This document shows, in pieces, positions 8,335 through 17,114 of a DNA stretch of 32,719 bases. The position numbers were made by a program, and so were the translations under genes. Source of the DNA: Candidatus Rokubacteria bacterium 13_1_40CM_69_27 (lineage in GTDB: Bacteria; Methylomirabilota; Methylomirabilia; Rokubacteriales; CSP1-6); the NCBI GenBank assembly GCA_001917535.1, contig MNEF01000024.1, positions 1 through 32,719 of the forward strand. Direction: 5' to 3'. The notes beneath the pieces are model-generated. The model had not been told where the DNA came from. It did no database searches and was given only the letters and a program-made list of their open reading frames with translations. Each line of letters starts with the position of its first letter. Position 1 is the first letter of the stretch.

Positions 8335-8350
8335 GTCTCAAATTTGACAC
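8335..8350. promoter_or_regulatory. Near-palindromic operator candidate overlapping a TTGACA
   Basis: GTCTCAAATTTGACAC is a 16-bp near-palindrome with a perfect 10-bp core (TCAAATTTGA, 8338-8347) in an otherwise GC-rich divergent intergenic region. It overlaps a consensus TTGACA (8344-8349) pointing toward the coiled-coil gene at 8418. I see no convincing -10 at the right distance, so the promoter is weak evidence. A regulator binding here could affect both directions. Confidence 0.3.
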
Positions 8351-8417
8351 TTTTGGAGCGGTCTGCTCGACGCCTCCCGAGCTGGTTGGACGGGAAAAGG
8401 GGCAGACAAGGACGAGC

Positions 8418-8825
8418 ATGGAACCGACGGTCGCGGCGGATATCCGTGAGAGAGTGGCCCAATGGGTCCAGGAAGGACTCAGGCTGCTCCCGCACCTCCC
8501 GGGGCTCCTGCACAGCGCCGAAGCGGCCCGGGCCGCCGAGCTGGAGCGAGAGTGCGAGAAGCTTCGCCGGGAGCTCGAGGATCTCCGGAAGGAGCAGGAG
8601 CGGCTGCGGGGCGACCGCGATGAGGTCACCCAGGCGTTCAGCCGGCTCATGGAGTCGGTTCAGCCCATCAATCAGCTCGTCCAGAAGCTCGGCGTGAGGC
8701 GCAGCCCCTTCGAGCGCGACCCGCGGGGATCGGCCACCCCGCCTGCGCCCGGCACCACGGCCCCGTCAGGCGGGACGCCGCCCGGCCCCGCGCCGACGCC
8801 GGGCCCGACACCCAAGCCGAGTTAG
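8418..8825 (+). CDS. Small coiled-coil protein with Pro/Gly-rich tail
   Basis: 135 residues from the ATG at 8418, supported by AAGGA five bases upstream. Residues 1-35 form an amphipathic N-terminal segment (VAQWVQEGLRLLPHLPGLLHS). Residues 36-75 are a heptad-rich, highly charged coiled coil (LERECEKLRRELEDLRKEQE and onward). A hydrophobic patch, FSRLMESVQPINQLVQKLGV, follows, and the last 35 residues are Pro/Gly/Thr-rich and disordered. No signal peptide. No family recognised. It is convergent with the 466-residue paralogue (ends 5 bases apart) and shares its low-complexity style, so it could be a structural partner of those proteins, but nothing proves it. Confidence 0.65.
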   Translation: MEPTVAADIRERVAQWVQEGLRLLPHLPGLLHSAEAARAAELERECEKLRRELEDLRKEQERLRGDRDEVTQAFSRLMESVQPINQLVQKLGVRRSPFERDPRGSATPPAPGTTAPSGGTPPGPAPTPGPTPKPS

Positions 8826-8830
8826 CGACC

Positions 8831-10231
8831 CTACCGCGCCTCGGGGGCCGACGGCCCCTGGCCCCGGTGCTTCACGCTCACCGTCAGCTCGTAGCGCCGC
8901 TCGTTCTCGGCCTCGGGGTTGAAGAGCGCGATCCAGACGGCGCAGTCGCGCAGGAGCGTCGCCACCGTGCTCCCCTGGCGCTCGTGCCGGCGGGCCTTCG
9001 GGGCCCCCTCGCGGCCCTGGATGAGCACGAGCCAGGCGTCGTCGGAGGGCGCGCCCTTCTCGGCGAGCCGAACGTGAATGTCACGCGGCTCCTTGAGATC
9101 GACACCGTCGAAGCGGAAGAAGCGCGCGGTCAGCGGGGCGACGTCGGCGATGAACTGATGGTCGGCGGAGCGCTGCCCCTCCTGGGCGAGTCGCTCGGCC
9201 TTCTGGGCGGAATCGCCGATCCTGGCGCTCGGACGCTGGAAGACGGTCGTCGTGGCTTCACTCTCCTCGATGCCGCCGTTGACCCAGAGGCCAGGCTTCG
9301 GGAGGCCTGTCAGCATCACCGCCTTGATGAACTCCGCGTACGCCTGTCCCTGGAGCGGCTCGGACAAATAGTTGTAGAGCCGCTGGCCCAGGGACGCGCC
9401 CTGGCGCGCGGCCAGTCGGTTGAGGGCCTCCGAGACGAAACCGCGAACGCGCTGCTCGACGAACTCCAGGAGCACAGCGTAGCCGTAAGCCAGTAGCCCG
9501 TCCTCCAGCTCCGCGCTGGTCTGGATGGGCACGCTGAAGACGTAGGGGTATCTCTTCAAGACGTCGCGCACGGCGTCGGGAAAGGCGACCTGGCGCGACC
9601 TCATGTTGCCCCAGCTCGCGCTAGCCGAGATCCACCACTGGGCTGTCTCCAGCCCCAGGTCCTCGGCGGGCTCCTGCGCCCGGGCGGTAGCCGGCGCCAC
9701 CGGCTCCTTGGCCTTGCGCCGCGCTTCCTCCTGGGCCCGCCGCTTCGCGTCCTCCTGGGCCTGGGCTTTCCGCTTGGCTTCGGCCTCGGCCCCTCGCTGC
9801 CGGGCTTCCTCCCCGGCCTTGCGCCGCGCTTCCTCCTCGGCCTTGCGCTTCGCCTCCTCCGCCGCCTTGCTCTTGGCCTCTTCTTCGGCTTGACGTTGCG
9901 CATCCTGCTGCGCCTCTTCGTCGGTGTTCCGCCTGGCCTGGCGCGCTTCTTCCTCCACAATGGCCTTGACCAGGAACGCCAGCTCCCGGATGCCGGGGAT
10001 CCCGGGAGAAGCCTGTTTGATCGACAGCGATGCCGCCGCCTCGGTGGCCTTCGCGCGGAGCGCCTCGAAGCCGGCGCGGACGGCCGCCAGCTCCTCGACC
10101 AGCCCCTCCGTCGGCAGCGCCCGCCGCTCCAGGAGCCCCTTGCCAGCGTCCGCGAGCTGCGCGCTCAGGCGCATGAAGCGCTCCATCAGCGCGTTGAGCC
10201 CGTGAGCGAGCTCGGCCTGATTTCCGCTCAC
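8831..10231 (-). CDS. Coiled-coil protein, paralogue B of unknown family
   Basis: 466 residues, GTG start four bases after the stop of the upstream paralogue. Residues 1-95 form a helical N-terminal region (MSGNQAELAHGLNALMERFM) with a counterpart in the paralogue. Residues 95-185 are an extreme Ala/Glu/Lys/Arg coiled coil of the TolA kind, dominated by EEAR/KRKAEEEA repeats. The C-terminal 250 residues form the shared domain: PYVFSVPIQTSAELEDG, LWVNGGIEESEATTTVF, ARFFRFDGVDLKEPRDIHV and YELTVSVKHRG. No signal peptide, membrane segment, ATPase or nuclease motif is seen. I cannot assign a family. The two genes form an operon. The alternation of a conserved C-terminal beta-rich domain with a long rod suggests a structural or surface-assembly role (inference). 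Confidence 0.7.
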   Translation of the reverse strand: MSGNQAELAHGLNALMERFMRLSAQLADAGKGLLERRALPTEGLVEELAAVRAGFEALRAKATEAAASLSIKQASPGIPGIRELAFLVKAIVEEEARQARRNTDEEAQQDAQRQAEEEAKSKAAEEAKRKAEEEARRKAGEEARQRGAEAEAKRKAQAQEDAKRRAQEEARRKAKEPVAPATARAQEPAEDLGLETAQWWISASASWGNMRSRQVAFPDAVRDVLKRYPYVFSVPIQTSAELEDGLLAYGYAVLLEFVEQRVRGFVSEALNRLAARQGASLGQRLYNYLSEPLQGQAYAEFIKAVMLTGLPKPGLWVNGGIEESEATTTVFQRPSARIGDSAQKAERLAQEGQRSADHQFIADVAPLTARFFRFDGVDLKEPRDIHVRLAEKGAPSDDAWLVLIQGREGAPKARRHERQGSTVATLLRDCAVWIALFNPEAENERRYELTVSVKHRGQGPSAPEAR

Positions 10232-10235
10232 GCCG

Positions 10236-12116
10236 TCATCTCGGGCGCGCGGGCGCGCCGAAGGACGCCCGGCGGGCGCCGGCGGGTTGTCCCTGCGGCC
10301 TCACGCTGACGACCAGCTCGAACTGCTTGTCGCCGGCCGGCTCCACATTGAAGACGGCGACCCAGAGGCCGCCGTAGCTCTGGCCGAGGCCTTCCAGGGA
10401 CGCGCCCTCCGCGCCCGGTCGCTTCGGCGACGCGTGCAGGAGGTGATCGGTTCGCAGCGTGAGGAGCCACGCCGCATCGGAGGGCTCTCCGTTCAGCGTC
10501 AGCTTGACGTGGACGTCCCGCGGCCCCTTCAGCTCGCCCCGCTTGACGTAGAAGAAGCGGGTCGTCATGGGGGCGACGGTGAAGGCGAACCGGTGCTCGG
10601 CGAGCCGCTCGGTCTGCTCCGTCAGGCTCCGCGTCGCCTCGGCCGTCTCGCCGATCGTGTGACCCGGATGCGTCACCACGACGGTCTCGGCGTCGCTTTC
10701 GATCACGCCGCCGTCCACCCAGACGCCCGGGTTGGGAATCGCCGCGACCATGACGTCCCGCACGAAGTTCGGATAGCTCTGGCGCAGCTTGCCCTTGGTC
10801 ACCATCAGCACGTAGAGCCTCGTCCCCAGCGCACGCGGGTCGGCCGATTCGCCGGCCTGCTCGACCGCCTGATCGAGCGCGGTGCGGATGAAGGCCGGCG
10901 ACTGGTTCTCGACGTGGTCCAGGAGCACGAAGTAACCGGCCGCCAGGCGCCCCTCGTCGTAGTCGCCGCTCTGCTGGATCGGCACGCTGAGCAGGTATGG
11001 GTGCTTGGCCAGCTCGGCGCGGAGGGCGTGGGCGGTGGCCATGCCGCTGGACTTCCAGGCCCTCCAGGCCCCGCTCGCGGCCGCCCACCAGGGCACCGCG
11101 GCCGCGCGCGGGTCGGGTGAGGGCGGGGCTGAGGCCTCCTCCTCTGCGTGCGTGGGTCGGAACGAGGCGGCCGCCGGCTCTACCATCGGCGGTGGCGCTG
11201 GTGGAGGCGGCGGTGGAGGTGCAGAGGGAGGAGGCGCCACATGCGCGGTCGGCACGGGACGCGGCTCCGCTCGGGGGCCAGCCTCCGGCGGGCTCGGTGG
11301 GGCCGGCCTGGCGACGCGCGGCTCCACGCCCTGGATGAAGAGCCGTCCCCGGGTGGCGGCGATGGCCAGCGGCCGGCCGAATATGCGGGCGACGCCCTCC
11401 TCGAGCTGGGACCAGCGCTCGTCGTCCAGATTCTCCCGGCCGATCACCAGGGTGAGAAAATCCGCGAACGGCAGCATCACCTCGTCGACCTGCTCCACGC
11501 TGCAGTCCGGGTTCTCGGCGGCGAGGCGCGAGAGCGCCAGGCGAAGCTCGCTGGTCTTCGCCTGGCACTCGAGCAGCGGCTTAAAGGCCTGGTCGTCCCG
11601 GTGGCCGATCGCCAGGACGCGGTTCAGTACGCCGATGGCGCGCTGGACGGCCGCCTCCAGCGCCGCGCTGCGCGAGCGCTGATCTTCGGCGGCGACGCTC
11701 CGGGGCTCAGCCTCCACACGCCGAGACTCTGCCGGAGCGCGCCGGGGCTCCATCTCCACGCGCCGGGACTCCGTCGGCGCGCGCTTGGCGTCCGCCGGGG
11801 CGCGCCTGGTCTCGGCGTCCGCGATCGCGCGCAGCACCGGCTCGAGATCGGTGAGCGAGATCATCGCCTCGGGCGATTGCGCGATGGTGACCCCGAACGA
11901 TCCCGCCTGCTGGATGAGCCGGGTGCGAAGATCGACGAAGGCGCCGCGCAGGGCGGTGAGCTGGCGCACCAGAGCCTCCGGGGGGGGCGCGCCCTCCCTC
12001 ATCGCCTGGCTGGTCTCGAGGAGGTTGTTTCCCAGCCGGCCGAAGTACTCGGAGAGTTCCGCCAGCTGGCCTTGCAGTTCGCGGCTGTTTTCGGTCACTG
12101 CACAGCAGAATAGCAT
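10236..12116 (-). CDS. Coiled-coil / Pro-rich protein, paralogue A of unknown family
   Basis: About 626 residues from the ATG at 12116 (GGAG just upstream). A GTG at 12098 would give 620 residues and aligns exactly with the start of paralogue B (TENSRELQGQL versus SGNQAELAHGL), so either is possible. The frame stays open farther upstream, but that part is antisense to the next gene. The protein has a helical N-terminus, an imperfect Arg-rich repeat region (RRAPAESRRVEAEP type, about 105-145), a middle helical domain and a Pro-rich linker. The C-terminal domain is homologous to paralogue B: PYLLSVPIQQSGDYDEG, GVWVDGGVIESDAETVVV, TRFFYVKRGELKGPRDVHV. No enzyme motif recognised. It ends four bases before paralogue B. 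Confidence 0.7.
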   Translation of the reverse strand: MLFCCAVTENSRELQGQLAELSEYFGRLGNNLLETSQAMREGAPPPEALVRQLTALRGAFVDLRTRLIQQAGSFGVTIAQSPEAMISLTDLEPVLRAIADAETRRAPADAKRAPTESRRVEMEPRRAPAESRRVEAEPRSVAAEDQRSRSAALEAAVQRAIGVLNRVLAIGHRDDQAFKPLLECQAKTSELRLALSRLAAENPDCSVEQVDEVMLPFADFLTLVIGRENLDDERWSQLEEGVARIFGRPLAIAATRGRLFIQGVEPRVARPAPPSPPEAGPRAEPRPVPTAHVAPPPSAPPPPPPPAPPPMVEPAAASFRPTHAEEEASAPPSPDPRAAAVPWWAAASGAWRAWKSSGMATAHALRAELAKHPYLLSVPIQQSGDYDEGRLAAGYFVLLDHVENQSPAFIRTALDQAVEQAGESADPRALGTRLYVLMVTKGKLRQSYPNFVRDVMVAAIPNPGVWVDGGVIESDAETVVVTHPGHTIGETAEATRSLTEQTERLAEHRFAFTVAPMTTRFFYVKRGELKGPRDVHVKLTLNGEPSDAAWLLTLRTDHLLHASPKRPGAEGASLEGLGQSYGGLWVAVFNVEPAGDKQFELVVSVRPQGQPAGARRASFGAPARPR

Positions 12117-12175
12117 CCCTCTCCCGGCAGGAGAGAGCAGCCTGCCCCGTCGGCGCTCGGCAACGCCGCCCGGGG

Positions 12176-14404
12176 TCAGGCCTGAGCGCGGATCGCCGCC
12201 TTCACCCGCTCCGGCGTGTACGGCACGGTCCGGAGGCGCACGCCGATCGCATCGAAGACGGCGTTCGAGATCGCGGACGGCACGATCGCGGCCGTCGGCT
12301 CGCCCGCGCCCCACGGTGGATCGTTGGGCCGGTTGATCAACTCGATGTCGATCTCGGGCACCTCCGGGAACGTGAGGATCGGGTACGTCACCCAATCCAC
12401 GCTCGTCACCCGCGAGCGGTTCCACTTCAGCTCTTCCTTCAGGGTCCGGCTCACCGTCTGGACGACGTTGCCCTCGATCTGCGCCCGGACGCCGTCGGGG
12501 TTGATGATCTGGCCGCAGTCGTGGGCGACGACGACGCGCTTTACCCGGATGACGCCGCTCCGGCGCTCGACCTCCACCTCGGCTACGGCCGCCACGTACG
12601 TCCGCACGTTCTCGTACTTGCAGTACGTGACCCCGCGCCCGGTGGCGACCGGCGAGCTCGCCGCCGACTTCTTCGGCGACGGGCGCGTGTCCCACTTGGC
12701 GCGCCGGACCGCCGCCTGAAGGACCTCGATGCCCCGCAAATCCTTAAGGTGGCGCAGGCGGAACTCGACCGGATCGGCGCCGGCGGCCGCCGCCAGCTCG
12801 TCCAGGAACGCCTCGTTCACATAGGTGTTCTGCAGGCGGCCCGGCGTGCGGATCCACGACGGCCGGAAGGGCGTCGTCTCCAGCCGGTGGCAGACCGCGT
12901 GCGCGTTGGGAAATGCGTAGGGCGGCGCCGAGTTCTGAAAGATGTTGCCGGGGTTGATGTTGTCCTTGTAAGGAAGCCCGCCCAGGGTGGCCGCCAGCAT
13001 GGGCACGCCCTCGGTGATCGCTCCGACCTTGGGAATCCAGAACTCGGACTGCCAGGCGATGACGTTGCCACTGGCGTCGAGCCCGCCGCGGAGCTCGGCC
13101 AGCGTCGGCGGTCCCTTGGGGTCCCAGCCGTGCTCGTCGTGGCGCATCCACTGCACCCGCACGGGCCGGCCCACCTCACGCGACAGCAGCGCCGCGTCCG
13201 CCGCCGCGTCCTCGTGGCCGTTGCGCCCGTAGCAGCCGGCGCCATCGCGGTAGATCACGTGGATGGCGCTGGGGGAGATGCCCAGCATAGTGGCCAGGTC
13301 CCGGCGCAGCCAGTGCGGCGCCTGCGAGGCCGACCACACGGTGAGCTTGCCGTCGCGGACGTCGGCGATCGCGCAGGACGGGCCGATCGAGCCGTGCGTG
13401 TGGATGGCGAACTCGTAGGTGGCCGAGACCGTCTTGGCGGCGCTGGCCAGCGCCGACTTGGCATCGCCCACGTTGACGGTGACCTCGTCCTTGGCCACCG
13501 GCGTCTGGCGGACGACCTGGTAGAGCTGGTCCATGTCGGGCAGCCCTTCCCAGGGCGACCACGTCGCCTTGAGCCCCTCGGCGGCCTTGATGGCCGCCCA
13601 CTCCGTCTCGGCGACGACAGCCAGGAAGTTGCCGATGCGCACGACCTTCACGAGCCCCTTGATCCCGCTGACCGAGCTCTCGTCCACGCTCGAGAGCTGG
13701 GCGCCCAGGGCCGGAGGCCGCACGACGCGTCCGTGGAGCATGCCGGGCACCCGGACGTCCTGCATGTACGTCCACTCGCCGGTGACCTTGGCCGGGATGT
13801 CCACGCGCGGCACCGGCTTGCCCACGATCGTGTAGCTGGCAGGGTCCTTCACCCGCGCGCTCTTGTCGACCTTCAGGTGGAACTCCTGGTCGCCGATCAG
13901 CTCGCTGTACGAGGCGCTCCGGGTGGGGTCGGCCTTGGCGCGGACGACGCCGTACTTGACCTCGAGGTCGCTCGCCGGCGCGCCGAGACGCTTGGACGCC
14001 AGCTCGACCAGCGCCTTGCGCGCGGTCGCCGCCGCCTGGCGGATCTGCACGCCGCCGACCTGGATGGTGAGACTGCCCCACGTCGGCCCCTGATCGGGCG
14101 TGAGGGCGGTGTCGCCCTCCACCAGGTTGATCCGCTCGAACGGGACGTCGAGCTCCTCGGCCGCGATCTGGCGCAGCGCCGTGCGCGTGCCGGTGCCGAG
14201 GTCCACCTTGCCCGTGTACACGTTGACGGTGCCATCCGGGACGATCGCGAGGAACGAGTCCACTTCGTCGAGGGCGACCGGCTTGCCGCCGGCCCCCGCC
14301 GTCTGACCGCGCGCGGCGGACATCGGGCCGGCCAGGCTGAATCCGACGATCAGCGCCCCACTGGTCTTGATGAAGTCTCTCCGGGTGCTCTGATGAGTCA
14401 GCAT
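12176..14404 (-). CDS. Mo-hydroxylase large subunit, IorB-like, copy 2
   Basis: 742 residues, a full-length paralogue of the copy at 2118-4343 with the same domain order. The N-terminus is a textbook twin-arginine signal (STRRDFIKTSGALIVGFSLA). The Mo-contact region reads GAGCYGRNGHEDAAADAALL, followed by VGRPVRVQWMRHDEHGWDPKGP. The C-terminal WGAGEPTAAIVP carries the likely catalytic Glu (about E702). It differs from copy 1 by an insertion of about 20 residues near GVPMLAATLGGLPYKDNINP, in the region that lines the substrate channel in relatives, so the two copies probably act on different substrates (inference). The ATG lies one base after the stop of the small subunit. Confidence 0.9.
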   Translation of the reverse strand: MLTHQSTRRDFIKTSGALIVGFSLAGPMSAARGQTAGAGGKPVALDEVDSFLAIVPDGTVNVYTGKVDLGTGTRTALRQIAAEELDVPFERINLVEGDTALTPDQGPTWGSLTIQVGGVQIRQAAATARKALVELASKRLGAPASDLEVKYGVVRAKADPTRSASYSELIGDQEFHLKVDKSARVKDPASYTIVGKPVPRVDIPAKVTGEWTYMQDVRVPGMLHGRVVRPPALGAQLSSVDESSVSGIKGLVKVVRIGNFLAVVAETEWAAIKAAEGLKATWSPWEGLPDMDQLYQVVRQTPVAKDEVTVNVGDAKSALASAAKTVSATYEFAIHTHGSIGPSCAIADVRDGKLTVWSASQAPHWLRRDLATMLGISPSAIHVIYRDGAGCYGRNGHEDAAADAALLSREVGRPVRVQWMRHDEHGWDPKGPPTLAELRGGLDASGNVIAWQSEFWIPKVGAITEGVPMLAATLGGLPYKDNINPGNIFQNSAPPYAFPNAHAVCHRLETTPFRPSWIRTPGRLQNTYVNEAFLDELAAAAGADPVEFRLRHLKDLRGIEVLQAAVRRAKWDTRPSPKKSAASSPVATGRGVTYCKYENVRTYVAAVAEVEVERRSGVIRVKRVVVAHDCGQIINPDGVRAQIEGNVVQTVSRTLKEELKWNRSRVTSVDWVTYPILTFPEVPEIDIELINRPNDPPWGAGEPTAAIVPSAISNAVFDAIGVRLRTVPYTPERVKAAIRAQA

Positions 14405-14405
14405 G

Positions 14406-14873
14406 TCAGGCCCCCTTCGCCATGAGCGCCGCCGCCCGCCTGACCGCGCGGACGATCCGCGGATGGGTCCCGCAGCGACAGAGGTTGCCGGCGAGCGTCT
14501 GCTTGATCTCGCGTTCGGATGGATTCGGCTTGCGGTCGAGGAGCGCCTTGGCGGTCATGATCATGCCGTTGATGCAGTAGCCGCACTGCACGGCCTGCTC
14601 CTCGATGAAAGCTTTCTGGAGCGGGTGCGGTTTGTGCGAGGAGCCGAGCCCTTCGAGCGTGGTGACCTTCTTGCCGACAGCCCTCGACACCGGCGTGGTG
14701 CACGACCGGATCGCGTTGCCGTCCAGGAGGACGGTGCACGCCCCGCACTGCGCAAGCCCGCAGCCGAACTTGGGCCCGTGCAATGCCAGAGTATCCCGGA
14801 GCACGTAAAGGAGCGGCGTGTCGGGGTCGACGTCGAGGGTTTGGGACTTGTCGTTGACGACCAGCGTGATCAT
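14406..14873 (-). CDS. Mo-hydroxylase 2Fe-2S small subunit, IorA-like, copy 2
   Basis: 155 residues with both [2Fe-2S] sites intact: Cys38, Cys43, Cys46, Cys58 (GCGLAQCGACTV) and Cys97, Cys100, Cys132, Cys134 (QCGYCINGM, NLCRCGTH). It is the electron-transfer partner of the 742-residue Tat-exported subunit that follows after a single base. A GGGGAGG ribosome site precedes the ATG. Compared with copy 1 the order and spacing are the same, but there is no amidohydrolase downstream, so this is a second independent IorAB-type operon. Confidence 0.92.
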   Translation of the reverse strand: MITLVVNDKSQTLDVDPDTPLLYVLRDTLALHGPKFGCGLAQCGACTVLLDGNAIRSCTTPVSRAVGKKVTTLEGLGSSHKPHPLQKAFIEEQAVQCGYCINGMIMTAKALLDRKPNPSEREIKQTLAGNLCRCGTHPRIVRAVRRAAALMAKGA

Positions 14874-14975
14874 GGGCCCTCCCCTGTCGGCGAGCGCGGG
14901 CGGCGCCCGGAGGAAACGCCGCGAATCTAGGCCCGAATCAGAGTGCTGTCAATGCGCGCGACGCGACGGTCGCCC

Positions 14976-16922
14976 TCAGGTCGCCTCGGCGACCGCCTTG
15001 ACCGCGTCGGGGTTCTCGAGCGACGAGAGGTCGCCGGGATCACGGCCGAGATACGTGGCCCGGATCACCCGTCGCATGATCTTGGCCGAGCGCGTCTTGG
15101 GCAGGTCGCGCGCGAACAGCACGCGCTCGGGCCGGAGCGCCTTGCCCATCTGCCGCGCGACGCGCTCGGTCAGCTCGGCGCGCAGGGCCTCGGAGGGTGA
15201 CGTCGCCGGCTTGAGCACGACGAAGCAGACCACGGCCTCGCCCTTGACCTCGTGGGGCACGCCGATGACGCCGGCCTCGGCCACCGCCGGGTGACCGACC
15301 AGGATCGATTCGACCTCGGCGGGCCCGAGCCGCTTGCCGGCGATCTTGAGGGTGTCGTCGGAGCGTCCCTGGAGGAACCAGAAGCCGTCCGCGTCGATCA
15401 GCGCCCAGTCGCCGTGGACCCACACTCCGGGCCAGCGCGACCAGTAGGTTTCCTCGTAGCGCTTGGGATCGCGCCAGAACCCTTGCGTCATCCCGGGCCA
15501 CGTCTTGGTGACCACCAGCTCGCCGACCTGGCCGCGCACCGGCCGGCCATTCTCGCCGAACACGTCGGCGGCCATTCCGGGGATGGGGCCGGCGAAGGAG
15601 CACGGCTTGAGCGGCGTGATCGGGAAGCACCCGAGGATGCCGCCGGAGATCTCGGTGCCGCCCGTGTAGTTGATGATCGGCACGCGACCGCGACCGACGT
15701 GCTCGAAGAGCCAGCGGTAGGGCTCGGGGTTCCAGGGCTCGCCCGTCGATCCGAGTATGCGGAGCGACGACAGATCGTGGACACGCGGGTGCTCGGGGCC
15801 GTGAGGCATCAGCGCGCGCACCGCCGTCGGCGAGAGCCCCATCACGGTGATCCGGTGACGCTCCACGAGCGCCCACAGCCGGTCGGGCTTGGGGTAGTCG
15901 GGCACGCCTTCGAAGAGCACGCCGGTCGCGCCGAGCGCCAGCGCCGCCGTGATGAGCATCGGACCCATCAGCCATCCGAGATCGGTGAGCCAGAAGAGGC
16001 GATCGCCCTCGCCGACGTCGTGGCAGTAGGCGAAGTCGTTCGCCGTCTTGAGGAGGAAGCCCGCGTGGGTGAGCACGGCGCCCTTGGGGCGGCCGGTGGT
16101 GCCCGAGGTGTAGATGATGAGGCAGGGGCGGTCGGCGTCCACCGGCACCGCGGAACAGTCGTCGGAGGCCGAGGCGACGCTCTCGTGCCACCAGCGATCA
16201 CGGCCCGCCGTCCACGGGATGTCGCGCCCGAGCCGCCGGTAGACGAGGACCCGTCGGATGCTCGGGCACGCCGCCACCGCCTCGTCGGCGGTCTCCTTCA
16301 TCCTCACCACCTGGCCGCGACGGTGGAAGCCGTCGGCGGTGATGAGGAGCTTCGCCTCGCAATCCTGGAGCCGGGAGGCGACGGCCTGGGCGCCGAATCC
16401 GGAGAAGCAGGGGGTGTAGACCGCGCCGATGCGCGCGATGGCCAGCGTGGCGATGGCCGCCTCGGGCGCCATCGGTAGGAACACGCCGACCCGGTCACCC
16501 TCGGCGATGCCGAGACGCTTGAGCGCGTTGCCGAGCCGGTTCACCTCCCGGGCCAGCTCGCGGTAGGTCAGCGTACGCGTCTGGCCGTCGTCCGCCTCCC
16601 AGACGAGCGCCGGGCGGTCAGCCCGCCCCGCGTCCAGGTGGCGGTCGAGGCAGTTGTCGGCGAGGTTGAGGAGCCCGCCGGGAAACCACGCCGGCCAGGC
16701 GGGGCCGCGCGAGTCGTCGAGGACGCGCGTGTAGGGCCGCGTCCACCGGATCCCGAGATCGTGGACGACGGCATTCCAGTACCACTCCGTGTCGTCGATG
16801 GAGCGCTTCTGGAGCTCCCCGAGCGAGCGAAGGCCGTTGGCGCGCATCAAGCGCGTGATCCGGGCGCGCTCGACAATGTCCGGGGTGGGACGCCAGACGA
16901 TCTCGCTGGTGTCGGTGGTCAT
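14976..16922 (-). CDS. AMP-forming acyl-CoA synthetase (ANL family)
   Basis: 648 residues from the ATG at 16922; GGAG lies about 17 bases upstream, and an alternative in-frame ATG ten codons farther up cannot be excluded. The N-terminus resembles the acetyl/propionyl-CoA synthetase N-domain (WYWNAVVHDLGIRW). The adenylation core has the P-loop YTSGTTGRPKGAVLTH, then NYTGGTEISGG, HGDWALID and GRSDDTLKIAGKRLGPAEVE. The C-terminal lysine motif is KTRSAKIMRR. It activates a carboxylic acid with ATP and CoA. The Trp pair that restricts acetyl-CoA synthetase to acetate is absent (NYTGG in its place), so a larger acid is likely. It lies downstream of no other gene on this strand and is divergent from the riboswitch-controlled protease. 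Confidence 0.85.
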   Translation of the reverse strand: MTTDTSEIVWRPTPDIVERARITRLMRANGLRSLGELQKRSIDDTEWYWNAVVHDLGIRWTRPYTRVLDDSRGPAWPAWFPGGLLNLADNCLDRHLDAGRADRPALVWEADDGQTRTLTYRELAREVNRLGNALKRLGIAEGDRVGVFLPMAPEAAIATLAIARIGAVYTPCFSGFGAQAVASRLQDCEAKLLITADGFHRRGQVVRMKETADEAVAACPSIRRVLVYRRLGRDIPWTAGRDRWWHESVASASDDCSAVPVDADRPCLIIYTSGTTGRPKGAVLTHAGFLLKTANDFAYCHDVGEGDRLFWLTDLGWLMGPMLITAALALGATGVLFEGVPDYPKPDRLWALVERHRITVMGLSPTAVRALMPHGPEHPRVHDLSSLRILGSTGEPWNPEPYRWLFEHVGRGRVPIINYTGGTEISGGILGCFPITPLKPCSFAGPIPGMAADVFGENGRPVRGQVGELVVTKTWPGMTQGFWRDPKRYEETYWSRWPGVWVHGDWALIDADGFWFLQGRSDDTLKIAGKRLGPAEVESILVGHPAVAEAGVIGVPHEVKGEAVVCFVVLKPATSPSEALRAELTERVARQMGKALRPERVLFARDLPKTRSAKIMRRVIRATYLGRDPGDLSSLENPDAVKAVAEAT

Positions 16923-16989
16923 GAAACGTATTGTAAAACTCCTTGCACCCATGAAGCAGGAGCGCTGCCGGGCCCCGATTCCAGGCTCT

Positions 16990-17042
16990 GCGTTCCGAAT
17001 CGCGAGGGTTGTCGCTCTGGCACGTGTCAGTGTTCGGAACGC
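16990..17042. repeat. 10-bp inverted repeat in divergent intergenic region
   Basis: GCGTTCCGAA (16990-16999) and TTCGGAACGC (17033-17042) are perfect inverted repeats separated by 33 bases, located between the synthetase start (16922) and the sigma-54-like promoter (17154). The spacing is wide for one hairpin, so paired operator half-sites are an alternative. Confidence 0.35.
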
Positions 17043-17114
17043 GACGTTCTCGACCGCGCTGCGGAATATCTCCCGGAACCGATAGCGGGCTGGCTGCTCG
17101 CTAAGCCCCCGAAT

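Noticed and set aside
8344-8372. Sigma-70 promoter from the TTGACA at 8344
   Set aside because: No acceptable -10 sequence at 16-18 bases; listed only as part of an operator candidate.
9700-9950. Tandem DNA repeat or CRISPR-like array
   Set aside because: The periodicity comes from an Ala/Glu/Lys/Arg coiled coil in the protein; there are no identical repeats or spacers.
12117-12695. N-terminal extension of paralogue A
   Set aside because: The added residues are antisense to the Mo-hydroxylase C-terminus and have no counterpart in paralogue B.
12521-14425. A 634-codon plus-strand open frame
   Set aside because: Antisense shadow of the second Mo-hydroxylase large subunit; low-complexity product with no motif.
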